DNA of 64,000 nucleotides, from positions 1-64,000 of the forward strand of contig CAYZBG010000007.1 in the NCBI GenBank assembly GCA_964476565.1, given 5' to 3'. Below are positions 44,719 through 55,134 of this stretch, piece after piece. This DNA comes from CAMAXB01 sp964476565. Lineage in GTDB: Bacteria > Verrucomicrobiota > Verrucomicrobiia > Opitutales > Opitutaceae. A model generated the notes under the pieces. That model searched no databases. It was not told where the DNA came from and was given only the letters and a program-made list of their open reading frames with translations. The position numbers and the translations under genes are program-made. Numbering within the stretch: the stretch's first letter is position 1; the number at the start of each line of letters is the position of its first letter.

Positions 44719-45761
44719 GCGTGGAAAAAGTCGCGCGTTGCGGCGATCTTCGCCTTTACCGCCCCGCCGAGCAGGAGTTCGCGGGCCTGCGCCGTGCCGG
44801 CCTGCACCGATGGGACGCGGTTGCAGACCCAGAGGGCGGTCGCGGCGTTGAAGACGATGGTGTCGACGAGCCCCGCCGGACCACGACCGTCGAGCACGGC
44901 ATCGACCAAGGCCAGGTTGGCGGTCACGTCACCGCCTTGGATGTCCGTGAAGGGCGCGGTGTTGAAGCCGAAGTCTTCCGGCGACCAGAGTCCGTCGACC
45001 TGATGCAGGCGTCCGAAGCCGCGGACGCGGTTGGGCGTGGCTGTGGTGAGCTCATCGATGCCGCGTTCCGGCGAAACGATGCCGTGGACGGAGAGACCGG
45101 CGGTTGCCCCGAGCAGATCGAGCACGGCGGCGAGGCGTGGCACCCATGCGGCGGAGAACACCCCCAGCACCACATGGGCCGGACTCCCCGGATTCACCAG
45201 GGGACCGAGGATGTTGAATACGGTGCGCCGGCCCTGGGCGGCGAGGGCTTTGCGGACCGGAGCAATGTGCTTGAAGGCCGGATGGTAGGCGGGGGCGAAG
45301 AGAAAGCAGAACCCGAGCTGATCGAGTGCGTCGCGCAACGTCGCCGCCGGCGCGTCCAACTTCACGCCCAGGGCGGCGAGCAGGTCCGCGCTGCCGCATT
45401 TGGACGTGATGCCCCGGTTGCCGTGCTTCATGACCTTCACGCCGGCGCTGGCGAGCACCAGCACGACGAGGCTGGAAATGTTGAAGCCGCCGGCGTGGTC
45501 GCCGCCGGTGCCGACGATATCGATCGCCTCGGCGGACCAACGTCCGAGTCCTGGATCGATGGCGCGGGCCCGAAACTCGCGGGCAAACGCTGCCACCTCC
45601 GCGGCGCTCTCGCCCTTGTCAGCCAAGGCGGAGAGGAACGCCGCCTTCGCGTCCTCAGGAACCGACTCGGACGCGAGCGCAGCCGCGGCGGTGGCAACCT
45701 GGGCGTCCGACAGATCCTGCCGCGCCTGCAGGCGTTGCGTGAGTTCGGAGAGTTCGGTCAT
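44715..45761 (-). CDS. trpD: Anthranilate phosphoribosyltransferase
   Basis: 348 aa from the ATG at 45761. Joins anthranilate and PRPP in tryptophan synthesis. The PRPP-binding glycine-rich motif is IVGTGGDHAGGFNISS, followed by KHGNRGITSKCGSADLLAALG and FAPAYHPAFKHIAPVR. Other trp genes are not in the window. It is divergent from uppP and translationally coupled to glmM. Confidence 0.95.
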   Translation of the reverse strand: MTELSELTQRLQARQDLSDAQVATAAAALASESVPEDAKAAFLSALADKGESAAEVAAFAREFRARAIDPGLGRWSAEAIDIVGTGGDHAGGFNISSLVVLVLASAGVKVMKHGNRGITSKCGSADLLAALGVKLDAPAATLRDALDQLGFCFLFAPAYHPAFKHIAPVRKALAAQGRRTVFNILGPLVNPGSPAHVVLGVFSAAWVPRLAAVLDLLGATAGLSVHGIVSPERGIDELTTATPNRVRGFGRLHQVDGLWSPEDFGFNTAPFTDIQGGDVTANLALVDAVLDGRGPAGLVDTIVFNAATALWVCNRVPSVQAGTAQARELLLGGAVKAKIAATRDFFHA

Positions 45762-45824
45762 TCGCGGATGGAATCGGAAAACCGAAGGCCGAGGAAAGCA
45801 TAAACTCGACAGGCCTGCTTCCGT

Positions 45825-46832
45825 ATGGAAACAAGCCGCGTGCGCTTTCCGGCTTTCCTTGCCCTCGTCTTGCTCGCCGCGGTCGCAGTCGGCGCCCAGC
45901 CGGCACCGCCACCGTCCAACGCGGAGGATCATTTGTCGACGGCCGACGCGGTGATTCTCGGGGTGGTGGAAGGGATCACGGAGTTTTTGCCGGTTTCGTC
46001 CACCGGGCATCTCATCATCACCAACCGGATGCTCGGTCTCGATGCCGACGAACCCATGCGCGACGCCCAAGGCCAGCCGTTGTGGTTCAAGCCGCCGTCT
46101 GCGGAACATCCGGAGGGAATTCCCCTCACGGTGAAGCTGGCCGCCGACACCTACATCGTCGTGCTGCAGATCGGGGCGATCTTTGCCGTGGCGTTTCTCT
46201 ACTGGCGCCGCCTGCGCTCCATTGCGAGTGGACTGCTGGGCGGCGACCCCCATGGCCGCCTGCTGCTCAGGAATCTCGTGCTCGCCTTCGTTCCCGTGGT
46301 CGCCACGGGGCTCGCCTTGGAGAACTGGATCGAAACGCACCTGTTTTCGGTGCCAACCGTCATCGCCGCCCTCGTCGCCGGTGCCTTCCTCATGCTGGCG
46401 GCCGAACGCTGGCGGCGGATGCAGGCGGAGGCACGCCCGGCTCCGGACCTGCATGAATTGACCGTTCGGCAGGCCTTGATCATCGGCTGCATGCAATGCC
46501 TCGCGCTCTGGCCGGGCATGAGCCGGTCGATGTCGACCATGGTGGGCGGATACTTCGCGGGACTCACCCCCGCGCGGGCGGCTGAATTCAGTTTTCTCGT
46601 GGGGCTGCCCGTGTTGGCGGGGGCTGCGGTCTACAAAGGATGGAAAAGCGGACCTGCCATGGTGGCGGTGTTCGGTTGGACGGAGATGCTGCTGGGCGCC
46701 GCCGTGGCGGCAGTCAGCGCTGCGGCCGCGGTGACGTTCCTCGTGGGCTACCTGTCCAAGCGCGGCCTGGGGGTTTTTGCTGCGTATCGTTTGCTTTTGG
46801 CGGCGGTACTTGCAGCTTGGTACTTCCTGTAA
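45825..46832 (+). CDS. uppP: Undecaprenyl-diphosphatase
   Basis: 335 aa. Integral-membrane BacA/UppP enzyme that recycles undecaprenyl pyrophosphate. The catalytic motifs are VVEGITEFLPVSSTGHLI and LWPGMSRSMSTMVGG. It is longer than the usual ~270 aa because of a signal-peptide-like N-terminus (FPAFLALVLLAAVAVGAQ plus a Pro/Ser-rich stretch) and an insertion of about 35 residues after LIITNRMLG that contains polar residues (DEPMRDAQGQPLWFKPPS). Both look genuine, since the frame has no better start. Confidence 0.92.
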   Translation: METSRVRFPAFLALVLLAAVAVGAQPAPPPSNAEDHLSTADAVILGVVEGITEFLPVSSTGHLIITNRMLGLDADEPMRDAQGQPLWFKPPSAEHPEGIPLTVKLAADTYIVVLQIGAIFAVAFLYWRRLRSIASGLLGGDPHGRLLLRNLVLAFVPVVATGLALENWIETHLFSVPTVIAALVAGAFLMLAAERWRRMQAEARPAPDLHELTVRQALIIGCMQCLALWPGMSRSMSTMVGGYFAGLTPARAAEFSFLVGLPVLAGAAVYKGWKSGPAMVAVFGWTEMLLGAAVAAVSAAAAVTFLVGYLSKRGLGVFAAYRLLLAAVLAAWYFL

Positions 46833-46907
46833 GGCAGATATTTTGGTGGATCGATGAACCTTTTGCGCCCGGTCCTGTCCGGAGGCGCCACAGCTTCAAT
46901 TACCGTG

Positions 46908-46932
46908 GGAACAATCGAACACTTTTCGCGTC
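46908..46932 (+). promoter_or_regulatory. ECF-type (sigma-E-like) promoter of the sigma factor gene
   Basis: GGAAC at 46908-46912 and CGTC at 46929-46932 are separated by exactly 16 bases, the classic extracytoplasmic-function promoter arrangement. Transcription would start near 46940, about 10 bp before the sigma factor ATG at 46950. This suggests autoregulation by the encoded factor. Confidence 0.7.
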
Positions 46933-46949
46933 AGAGTGCGGTTGAACGT

Positions 46950-47552
46950 ATGTCAACTAAAGCACAAGAAGTGGCCATGGACCGCCTGTTGGTCGACCGT
47001 TTCAAGCAAGGTGACCCGACGGCGTTCGACGAGATGGTGAGCCGGTATTGGGACCGCATCTACGCGATGGTCCACCAGCTCCTGCGCAACCAGCAGGACG
47101 CCGAAGAGGTCACCCAAGACGCATTTATCCGTGCGCATCGCGGTCTGGCCAATTTCCGCGGCGAGTCGGCGTTCTCCACCTGGCTCTATCAGATCGCCAC
47201 CAACCTCGCCCGCAACCGGTACTGGTACTGGTGGCGCCGCAAGCGCGACAAGACCGTATCGTTCGACCAGCCGGTTGGAGACGACAACAGCACGCCGCTG
47301 TCGGAGGTGTTCGCCGCCGAGCTCGAGACCCCGGAAGACGCGACCGTCACCCAGGAACTGGTGGACCGCATCGCGACCGGCATGGAGCGGCTCAGCGCGA
47401 AACACCGCGAGATCCTGATTCTCCGCAACGTGAAGAACCTTTCCTACGAAGAGATCGCCGTGATCTTAAATATCTCCGTGGGCACCGTCAAAAGCCGCAT
47501 CGCCCGCGCCCGCGAAAGCCTGCGCGAGACCCTTGGGGAGGAATTCAAATGA
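46950..47552 (+). CDS. ECF RNA polymerase sigma factor (sigma-70 family, RpoE-like)
   Basis: 200 aa from the ATG at 46950. A longer in-frame start at 46854 would place the promoter inside the gene and is rejected. Region 2 is DRFKQGDPTAFDEMV ... DAEEVTQDAFIRAHRGLANF with the -10-recognition STWLYQIATNLARNR. Region 4 is LSAKHREILILRNVKNLSYEEIAVILNISVGTVKSR. A basic aromatic patch (YWYWWRRKRDK) follows region 2. Its stop overlaps the start of the anti-sigma gene (ATGA), as is usual for such pairs. Confidence 0.95.
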   Translation: MSTKAQEVAMDRLLVDRFKQGDPTAFDEMVSRYWDRIYAMVHQLLRNQQDAEEVTQDAFIRAHRGLANFRGESAFSTWLYQIATNLARNRYWYWWRRKRDKTVSFDQPVGDDNSTPLSEVFAAELETPEDATVTQELVDRIATGMERLSAKHREILILRNVKNLSYEEIAVILNISVGTVKSRIARARESLRETLGEEFK

Positions 47553-48250
47553 AAGAGTCACGATTCATCGAACTCCTGAATCTCTACGTAGATCAGGAAT
47601 TGTCGCCCGCCGAGGCGGCACAGCTGGAGGCGGAGATCGCCTCAAACCCGGCCCGGCGCCGCACCTACGAGCAGTACTGCCGGATGCAGCGGGGCTGCGC
47701 GATGCTGTTTGAGCAAATTCGGTCCAACGCACCCGCGCACGACGTGCTCTCACGCGCCGGGCACGCCGCGGACCGGAAGGTCCTCGATTTTCCGGTGGAG
47801 CGTGCCGCCCCTCGCCGCGGTTTTGGCGCCACGCTCGCCGCCACCCTCGCGTGGGGTGGGGGCCTCGCCGCTGCCGCGGCCGTCGTTACGGTCGCGCTGG
47901 TGCGCCAACCGGTATCGCCGGGCGGATCGATGGCGGCCGTCGACACACCGGTGGCCGCGTCCACCGTTGCCGATGCTTCCGAGGCCGCTTCCCGGCGCCC
48001 CACGCACTATCAGCTCGCCGCCAGTCTCAATCCGGGCGCCAGCGGTGCCGCCGCGTTCTCCAACCAAGAGACGGTTGATCTGGGCTGGATGAACACCGTG
48101 CAATTGTCGGCTTTGCCCCGGCTGTCCCCGGAGGATCTCGAGTTCCGCCAAGACGTTCCTGTCGCCCCTCGCGCCACGTCACTGCTGCACACGCACTCGG
48201 TGCCGTACACGCCGGGTGAGGCGTTCAACGCCTTCGAATTCCGGCGCTAA
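47549..48250 (+). CDS. Membrane-anchored anti-sigma factor (candidate)
   Basis: 233 aa. Translationally coupled to the sigma factor. The N-terminal helical domain (residues 1-60, ELLNLYVDQELSPAEAAQLEAEI) matches anti-sigma families with the DxELs pattern, without a full HxxxCxxC zinc motif. One membrane helix lies at about residues 93-118 and a periplasmic tail ends at residue 233. The topology fits sequestration of the sigma factor until an envelope signal triggers proteolysis. The gene position gives most of the confidence. Confidence 0.82.
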   Translation: MKESRFIELLNLYVDQELSPAEAAQLEAEIASNPARRRTYEQYCRMQRGCAMLFEQIRSNAPAHDVLSRAGHAADRKVLDFPVERAAPRRGFGATLAATLAWGGGLAAAAAVVTVALVRQPVSPGGSMAAVDTPVAASTVADASEAASRRPTHYQLAASLNPGASGAAAFSNQETVDLGWMNTVQLSALPRLSPEDLEFRQDVPVAPRATSLLHTHSVPYTPGEAFNAFEFRR

Positions 48251-48272
48251 GCCGTCCGTACGTTTTGCCCGC

Positions 48273-48307
48273 AAAGGCGCCCGGTCACGAACCGAGCGCC
48301 TTTTTTA
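48273..48307 (+). terminator. Intrinsic terminator of the sigma/anti-sigma operon
   Basis: The hairpin aaaggcgc...gcgccttt, with inner cggt/accg pairing, is followed by six T (48301-48306). It begins about 20 bp after the anti-sigma stop. Its right arm and T-tract lie within the last codons of the convergent ruvA gene. Confidence 0.8.
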
Positions 48308-48902
48308 TGAGCTGCTCGGTCGTGGCCTTCGGGCCGAGGGTCAACGAGGCCCGCCGCACGGCTTCGTCCGCGTCCGCGGTCTTGTAGCCCAGAGCCGCCA
48401 AAGCCAGCACGGCATCGCGAATCCGTTGCTCTCCGGCTGGAGCAGATGTACCGGGTGCCGCTTCCGACGGAGCTTCGATCCCGGCCGCCGTGCCGCCAAC
48501 GCCCACCTTGGAGCGCAATTCCACGACGAGGCGTTCCGCCGTTTTTTTGCCGATCCCGGGCGCCTTCGCCAGCGTGGCAATGTCGCCCACGCGGATCGCT
48601 CCCTCAAGCACGGGCAACGACAGGCGGCTCATGATACCGAGGGCCATCTTGGGGCCGACCCCCGTGACCTGTTCGATCATCAGCCGGAAAAAATCGCGCT
48701 CTGCCGGAGTCGCAAATCCGTACAACGTCTGCGCGTCCTCCCGGTAGATCACCAGCGTGTGCAGCTTCACCGTCGCTCCGGGAGCCGGCAGCTTCTCCGC
48801 CGTCGTGACCGGGATGTGCACCTCATAGCCGAGGCCGTTCAGTTCGATCACGGCGTGCAGCGGCGTGCACTCCACCAGCACACCTTGGAGCGAGGTGATC
48901 AT
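48285..48902 (-). CDS. ruvA: Holliday junction branch migration protein RuvA
   Basis: 205 aa from the ATG at 48902. RuvA tetramers bind four-way junctions and load the RuvB motor. An N-terminal OB fold (MITSLQGVLVECTPLHAVIE, GYEVHIPVTT) is followed by two HhH motifs (VTGVGPKMALGIMSRL, APGIGKKTAERLVVEL) and the C-terminal RuvB-interacting domain (RDAVLALAALGYKTADADEAVRR). Its start overlaps the dapB stop (ATGA). The 3' end overlaps a plus-strand terminator. Confidence 0.95.
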   Translation of the reverse strand: MITSLQGVLVECTPLHAVIELNGLGYEVHIPVTTAEKLPAPGATVKLHTLVIYREDAQTLYGFATPAERDFFRLMIEQVTGVGPKMALGIMSRLSLPVLEGAIRVGDIATLAKAPGIGKKTAERLVVELRSKVGVGGTAAGIEAPSEAAPGTSAPAGEQRIRDAVLALAALGYKTADADEAVRRASLTLGPKATTEQLIKKALGS

Positions 48903-49633
48903 TTCAGACCCAGCACGTCCTGCATGTCGTACACGCCGGCCGGACGACCGACGAGCCATTGCGCCGCCCGGAGCGCGCCCCGGGCGAAAATACCCCGGTC
49001 CGACGCCTTGTGTGTCAGCTCCACGCGTTCGCCGAGGGCCGCAAACATCACCGTGTGGTCGCCCACGACATCGCCGCCGCGCAGGGCGTGGATGCCGACC
49101 TCCGTGGGTGTGCGTTCCCCGGTGATGCCCTGGCGGCCATGGCGCAGCGCAGAGGCGTTCAACTTCCGCTCCTCGAGAATGATTTCCAGCAGACGCGCCG
49201 CCGTCCCGCTCGGGGCATCCTTCTTGAAGCGGTGGTGCATCTCGATGACCTCCGCGTCGTACTCCGAGCCGAGCACGGCCGCGGCCCGCCGGGTGAGGGC
49301 GAAGAGCAGGTTGACCCCGACCGAGTAGTTGCCCGACCAGACCAACGGAATGCCCTGGGCGAGACTGAGCAGATGGGCCTTCTCGTCGGCGGCATGGCCG
49401 GTCGTGCCGATCACCAGCGGTTTCTTCAGGCGCACCGCCTCGCGCACCACGGCTGCCGTGGCTTGGTGGGAACTGAAGTCGATGATTACGTCGCCACCCC
49501 GGGCGAGGCCCGCGGCGAGATCGTCGCCCACATCAAGCGCGACGCCCATGGGGACGCCGGAGGCCTGTGCGGCCTCCGTGATGGCTTTGCCCATACGCCC
49601 GCGGGCGCCGACGAGTGCAATGCTGATGGCCAT
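48899..49633 (-). CDS. dapB: 4-Hydroxy-tetrahydrodipicolinate reductase
   Basis: 244 aa. Second dedicated step of lysine/diaminopimelate synthesis. The N-terminal Rossmann motif is ALVGARGRMGKAI. The catalytic and substrate loop IEMHHRFKKDAPSGTA is intact, with the nucleotide-binding GTTGHA region. It lies 11 bp after dapA, with ruvA coupled behind, so dapA-dapB-ruvA is one minus-strand operon. Confidence 0.96.
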   Translation of the reverse strand: MAISIALVGARGRMGKAITEAAQASGVPMGVALDVGDDLAAGLARGGDVIIDFSSHQATAAVVREAVRLKKPLVIGTTGHAADEKAHLLSLAQGIPLVWSGNYSVGVNLLFALTRRAAAVLGSEYDAEVIEMHHRFKKDAPSGTAARLLEIILEERKLNASALRHGRQGITGERTPTEVGIHALRGGDVVGDHTVMFAALGERVELTHKASDRGIFARGALRAAQWLVGRPAGVYDMQDVLGLK

Positions 49634-49644
49634 GGTGTCGAAGG

Positions 49645-50532
49645 TCAGCGGGAAAGCCCGGCGAGTGCGGCCGCGAGCACCTTGCGCCCGGCGTCGCTCA
49701 ATTCACACAGGGGCGCGCGCACCTCGGCGGAGCTGATCAGTCCGGCGTCCACCATCGCGTGCTTCACCGGCACGGGGTTCGGTTCGACGAACAGCGCCTT
49801 GAAAACCGGATACAGCTGCCGGTGCACCTTCGTGGCCTGGGCAAACTCGTCCGCCCGCGCCAGCCGCACGAGCTTGCTCACCGCCTTCGGCAGCAGGTTC
49901 GACGCGACACTGATGACGCCTTCGGCGCCCACAGCCATGAACGGCAGCGTGAGGCTGTCGTCGCCACTGAGCACCACGAGGTCCCGCCCGAGCGCCTGCT
50001 TGAGCAGATCCACGCGGTCGACCGAGCCGCCCGCCTCCTTCATGTAGCGAACATGCGAATACTTCGCCCGGAGGCGTTCGACCACGGGCACGCCGATTTC
50101 GATGCCGCAGCGGCCCGGGATCGAGTAGAGCACGATCGGCCGGTCGGTGGCCTCGGCCACGGCGCAGAAATGACGAAACAGGCCCTCCTGGCTGGGCTTG
50201 TTGTAATAGGGCGCCACCACCAGCATGGCATCGGCACCAGCCTCATGCGAAAGGCGGGTCAGCTCGACCGCCTCGTGCGTCGAGTTGGAACCGGTGCCGG
50301 CAATGACCGGCACGCGGCCGCGCGCCGCGGCGATCACCGCCGAGATGACGTCTAGGTGCTCCTCATGGCTGAGGGTAGGGGATTCACCCGTGGTGCCGAC
50401 GGGAACCAGCCCGTCGACGCCGCCTTTGATCTGAAACTCCACGAGCTTTCGCAGGTCGTCGTAGGCGACCTTGCCTTGGGCAAAGGGAGTGACGAGGGCG
50501 GTGATGGTGCCGGTGAGCGGACGCTGCTTCAT
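49645..50532 (-). CDS. dapA: 4-Hydroxy-tetrahydrodipicolinate synthase
   Basis: 295 aa from the ATG at 50532. Condenses pyruvate with aspartate semialdehyde. TIM-barrel motifs are TALVTPF, VPVGTTGESPTL, the catalytic Tyr in VAPYYNKPSQEG and the Schiff-base Lys in VRYMKEAGGS. The downstream gene dapB performs the next step. Confidence 0.96.
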   Translation of the reverse strand: MKQRPLTGTITALVTPFAQGKVAYDDLRKLVEFQIKGGVDGLVPVGTTGESPTLSHEEHLDVISAVIAAARGRVPVIAGTGSNSTHEAVELTRLSHEAGADAMLVVAPYYNKPSQEGLFRHFCAVAEATDRPIVLYSIPGRCGIEIGVPVVERLRAKYSHVRYMKEAGGSVDRVDLLKQALGRDLVVLSGDDSLTLPFMAVGAEGVISVASNLLPKAVSKLVRLARADEFAQATKVHRQLYPVFKALFVEPNPVPVKHAMVDAGLISSAEVRAPLCELSDAGRKVLAAALAGLSR

Positions 50533-50580
50533 GGAGGTCGGAAATGATACCTTGCCGAGGAAAGCAGCCCACTTTACCAA

Positions 50581-51702
50581 ATGAGCAACCCTTTTCTGGA
50601 CCGCGCCCTTCTCATGTCCGCCCACACCGAACTTTTCAACGACCTCCTGAAACTCGCCGTCGAAAGCGAAGCGAGCGACATCGTCATCAAATCCAACAAG
50701 CCGGGCTATGTGCGCATCGCGGGACGCCTGAAGCCGGTCGACATGGATCCGATCACGTGCCCCGAGGCGCAGGCGTTCGTTGACGAGCATGTGCCGCGCG
50801 TCTTTCGGACCAAGTGGGAAGAGGACGGCCAGATCGACTTCGCCTATTCGGCCGACGGGATCGGGCGTTTTCGTGTCAACGCCTTCCATCAACGCGGCCT
50901 CGTCAGCATCGTCTTTCGCCACATCAAGAGCCGCGTGCCGGAGTTCGACGACCTGAATTTGCAGGGCGAACCGCTGCTTAAGCTCGCCCAGGCCAAGGAC
51001 GGCATTCTGTTGATCTGCGGCGCCACCGGATCGGGCAAGAGCTCGACCATGGCGGCCATGCTAAACTGGATCAACCGCAACCTCGACCGCCACATCGTCA
51101 CGATCGAGGATCCGATCGAGTACACGTTTCAGGACGACAAGTCGCTGTTCCAGCAGCGCGAGATCGGGCTCGACGTGCCGAACTTCGAAATGGCCATCAA
51201 GTCGGTGCTGCGCCAGAATCCCGATATCATTCTCATCGGCGAAATGCGTGACCGGGAGACGTTCGAGACCGCCATCTCCGCCGCCGAAACCGGCCACCTC
51301 GTGTTCTCGACCATGCACGCCGCCACGGTTGCCCAGTCGCTCACCCGACTGTTTGAGTTTTTCCCGCCCGAACAGCTGGTGCAGGCGCGACGTCAGATCG
51401 CCGGCTCGATCCGGGGCTTCATCTGCCAGAAACTCATCCCGACGATGGAGGGCAACAGCCGCATCCCGGCCAACGAAGTCCTCAACTGCGACAGTGTGGT
51501 GAAGAACCTCATCCTCGAGGGCCAGAACGACAAGATCCAAGCCATCCTCGAGGGCAGCGTTGATTCGAACAGTTTCTCCTTCAACAAGGACATCTATCGC
51601 CTCGTGAAGGCCGGGAAGATCAGCAAGGCGGACGCGCTGCGCTTCTCGCCGAACCCGCAGGCTCTGGAGATGAACATGAAGGGTATCTTCATCAAGCAGT
51701 GA
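50581..51702 (+). CDS. Type IV pilus retraction ATPase, PilT/PilU family
   Basis: 373 aa. Hexameric ATPase that depolymerises type IV pili at the inner-membrane base. Walker A is ICGATGSGKSSTM, the Asp box is TIEDPIEYTF, Walker B is DIILIGEMRDRETFE and the His box is GHLVFSTMHAATVAQSLTRL. The C-terminal domain ends with ALEMNMKGIFIKQ rather than the PilT-type AIRETS region, closer to PilU-like paralogues. A small secreted protein gene follows within 8 bp. Confidence 0.9.
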   Translation: MSNPFLDRALLMSAHTELFNDLLKLAVESEASDIVIKSNKPGYVRIAGRLKPVDMDPITCPEAQAFVDEHVPRVFRTKWEEDGQIDFAYSADGIGRFRVNAFHQRGLVSIVFRHIKSRVPEFDDLNLQGEPLLKLAQAKDGILLICGATGSGKSSTMAAMLNWINRNLDRHIVTIEDPIEYTFQDDKSLFQQREIGLDVPNFEMAIKSVLRQNPDIILIGEMRDRETFETAISAAETGHLVFSTMHAATVAQSLTRLFEFFPPEQLVQARRQIAGSIRGFICQKLIPTMEGNSRIPANEVLNCDSVVKNLILEGQNDKIQAILEGSVDSNSFSFNKDIYRLVKAGKISKADALRFSPNPQALEMNMKGIFIKQ

Positions 51703-51709
51703 CCGGATC

Positions 51710-52276
51710 GTGCGCGTGCGGCGGAGTATTCTTGGTCTGACGATTCTTCTCTGCAGCGCCGCCGTCGCGGTCGCCGCATCGACGACCGCTGCACCGGCAG
51801 GACCGGAACGTTCCGCCAACGCTGATGCCCGCGCCGAACGCGACCGGTCTTCGCCTCAGGCCGAGTCGAGCCGGTCGTCGGCCCCGGCGAATCCGCTGGA
51901 GCCGTTCCTGCGCCAATGGATTGATCCGCGGAACCGCGTCGCCGCCGCGATGACGGAGCGGAAGGACGGCACGGCGCTGCCGACGCTGACAACCTCACCG
52001 CGCCCGGCGAGCGATTCCCGCGAGCCGGTTACGATGCCGCCGACGGGCACCGGGCCGGTCGAGACGAACCCTTACGTCGCCGCCATGAACGCATCCGCGT
52101 CGTCAGGGGCAACACCCGCCACGACGCCGGGCGCGCCAACCGCGACCCGGACCAATGCGCCGGCTCCGGCCTCCGCGGCAAGCCCGCCGGACGCGCCGCC
52201 CCCGGTGCCCTCCTCGGGTTACCGTCCGCCGCCCGCGAGAGACGCGAAATACTTCCCGCAGCAGAAGCGGTTTTAG
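51710..52276 (+). CDS. Hypothetical secreted Pro/Ala/Thr-rich protein
   Basis: 188 aa, GTG start, signal peptide (SILGLTILLCSAAVAVAA). The rest is low-complexity (Ala, Pro, Ser, Thr) with one more ordered patch (NPLEPFLRQWIDPRNRVAAAM) and a C-terminal RDAKYFPQQKRF. No family is recognised. Its placement 7 bp after the PilT/PilU gene and upstream of fabD suggests co-transcription with the pilus ATPase. Confidence 0.6.
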   Translation: MRVRRSILGLTILLCSAAVAVAASTTAAPAGPERSANADARAERDRSSPQAESSRSSAPANPLEPFLRQWIDPRNRVAAAMTERKDGTALPTLTTSPRPASDSREPVTMPPTGTGPVETNPYVAAMNASASSGATPATTPGAPTATRTNAPAPASAASPPDAPPPVPSSGYRPPPARDAKYFPQQKRF

Positions 52277-52324
52277 GGCTTGGTTTCGCACGCCGCGGGC
52301 CTTAGCCCTTGGCGTTTCACTCAC

Positions 52325-53230
52325 ATGGCTACCGCACTTCTATTTGCCGGGCAGGGCGCCCAAAAAGTCGGGATGGGCAAGTCGTTGTACGACCAATCCG
52401 CAACCGCGCGCGCGCTTTACGACCAAGCCAGCCAGGTGCTGGGCTGGGACCTCGCCAGGGTGTCGTTCGAAGGACCGGACAGCGAACTGACGCAGACGAA
52501 GGTCTGCCAGCCGGCCCTCTTCGTCCATGGGCTTGCCTTGCACGCCCTCCTGCGCGAGCAGGGCAAACTGGCCGACGTGAAGTTCGCCCTCGGCCTCAGC
52601 CTCGGTGAGATTACGGCTCTGACGGCCGCCGGCGTTTTTGATTTCGCCACCGGGTTGCGCGTGGTTGCTGAGCGCGGCCGCCTCATGCAGCAAGCCTGCG
52701 AGCAATCGGTTGGCGGCATGGCTGCCGTGATCGGGGAGGAGAGGGGAGCGGTCGCGACGTTGTGCCGGGAATTCGGCATTGAGGCGGCCAACTTCAACGC
52801 TCCCGGACAGATCATCGTTTCCGGCGAGAAGGCCTCCGTCGATGCCGCCGTTGCCGCCGCCAAGGAGCGGGGCATGAAGAAGGTCATTCCGCTGAACGTC
52901 GCCGGCGCCTACCACAGCCGACTGATGGAACCCGCCCGCGTGGCGTTCGCGCGCTTCCTCGACACGGTTCCATTCGCGGCGCCCACGTTGACCGTGTTCA
53001 CCAACACCACCGGCCAGGCGATTGCCGAGCCGGCTGCGATCAAGGCCGCTCTCGTTGCCCAGGTCGTGTCGTCGGTCCTTTGGGAAGACTGCATGCGCAG
53101 CGCGGCCGCCGCCGGCGCCACGGCATTTCTCGAACTCGGACCGGGCGGGGTGCTCGCCGGACTCGCCCGCCGGACCGACAAGGCCTGGAATGTGCGGAGT
53201 CTTTCCGAATTTTCCGACCTTGCCGCCTGA
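52325..53230 (+). CDS. fabD: Malonyl CoA-acyl carrier protein transacylase
   Basis: 301 aa from the ATG at 52325. Loads malonyl groups onto ACP for fatty acid synthesis. FAGQGAQKVGMGK opens the protein. The nucleophile Ser sits in ALGLSLGEI, with Leu where many bacteria have His (GHSLG); the GLSLG form is also known in cyanobacterial and plant MCATs. The catalytic His lies in VAGAYHSRLM, and the ACP/CoA contact loop in VSGEKASVDAA is normal. Confidence 0.95.
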   Translation: MATALLFAGQGAQKVGMGKSLYDQSATARALYDQASQVLGWDLARVSFEGPDSELTQTKVCQPALFVHGLALHALLREQGKLADVKFALGLSLGEITALTAAGVFDFATGLRVVAERGRLMQQACEQSVGGMAAVIGEERGAVATLCREFGIEAANFNAPGQIIVSGEKASVDAAVAAAKERGMKKVIPLNVAGAYHSRLMEPARVAFARFLDTVPFAAPTLTVFTNTTGQAIAEPAAIKAALVAQVVSSVLWEDCMRSAAAAGATAFLELGPGGVLAGLARRTDKAWNVRSLSEFSDLAA

Positions 53231-53268
53231 TCTTCCGCGCCGTCTCGCCCGTATTCTCGACTGTATTC

Positions 53269-55062
<1,794 letters not shown>

Positions 55063-55134
55063 CCTCCCGGCCCGTCGCATCCCGCGGGCCGTTTTCACTT
55101 CCGCCGGTTTCCACCCTCAACGCGTTTTCCCACC

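Noticed and set aside
52600..52617. FabD active-site GLSLG instead of GHSLG as an inactivating change
   Set aside because: The Ser nucleophile and catalytic His are present, and the Leu variant is known in active plant and cyanobacterial enzymes.
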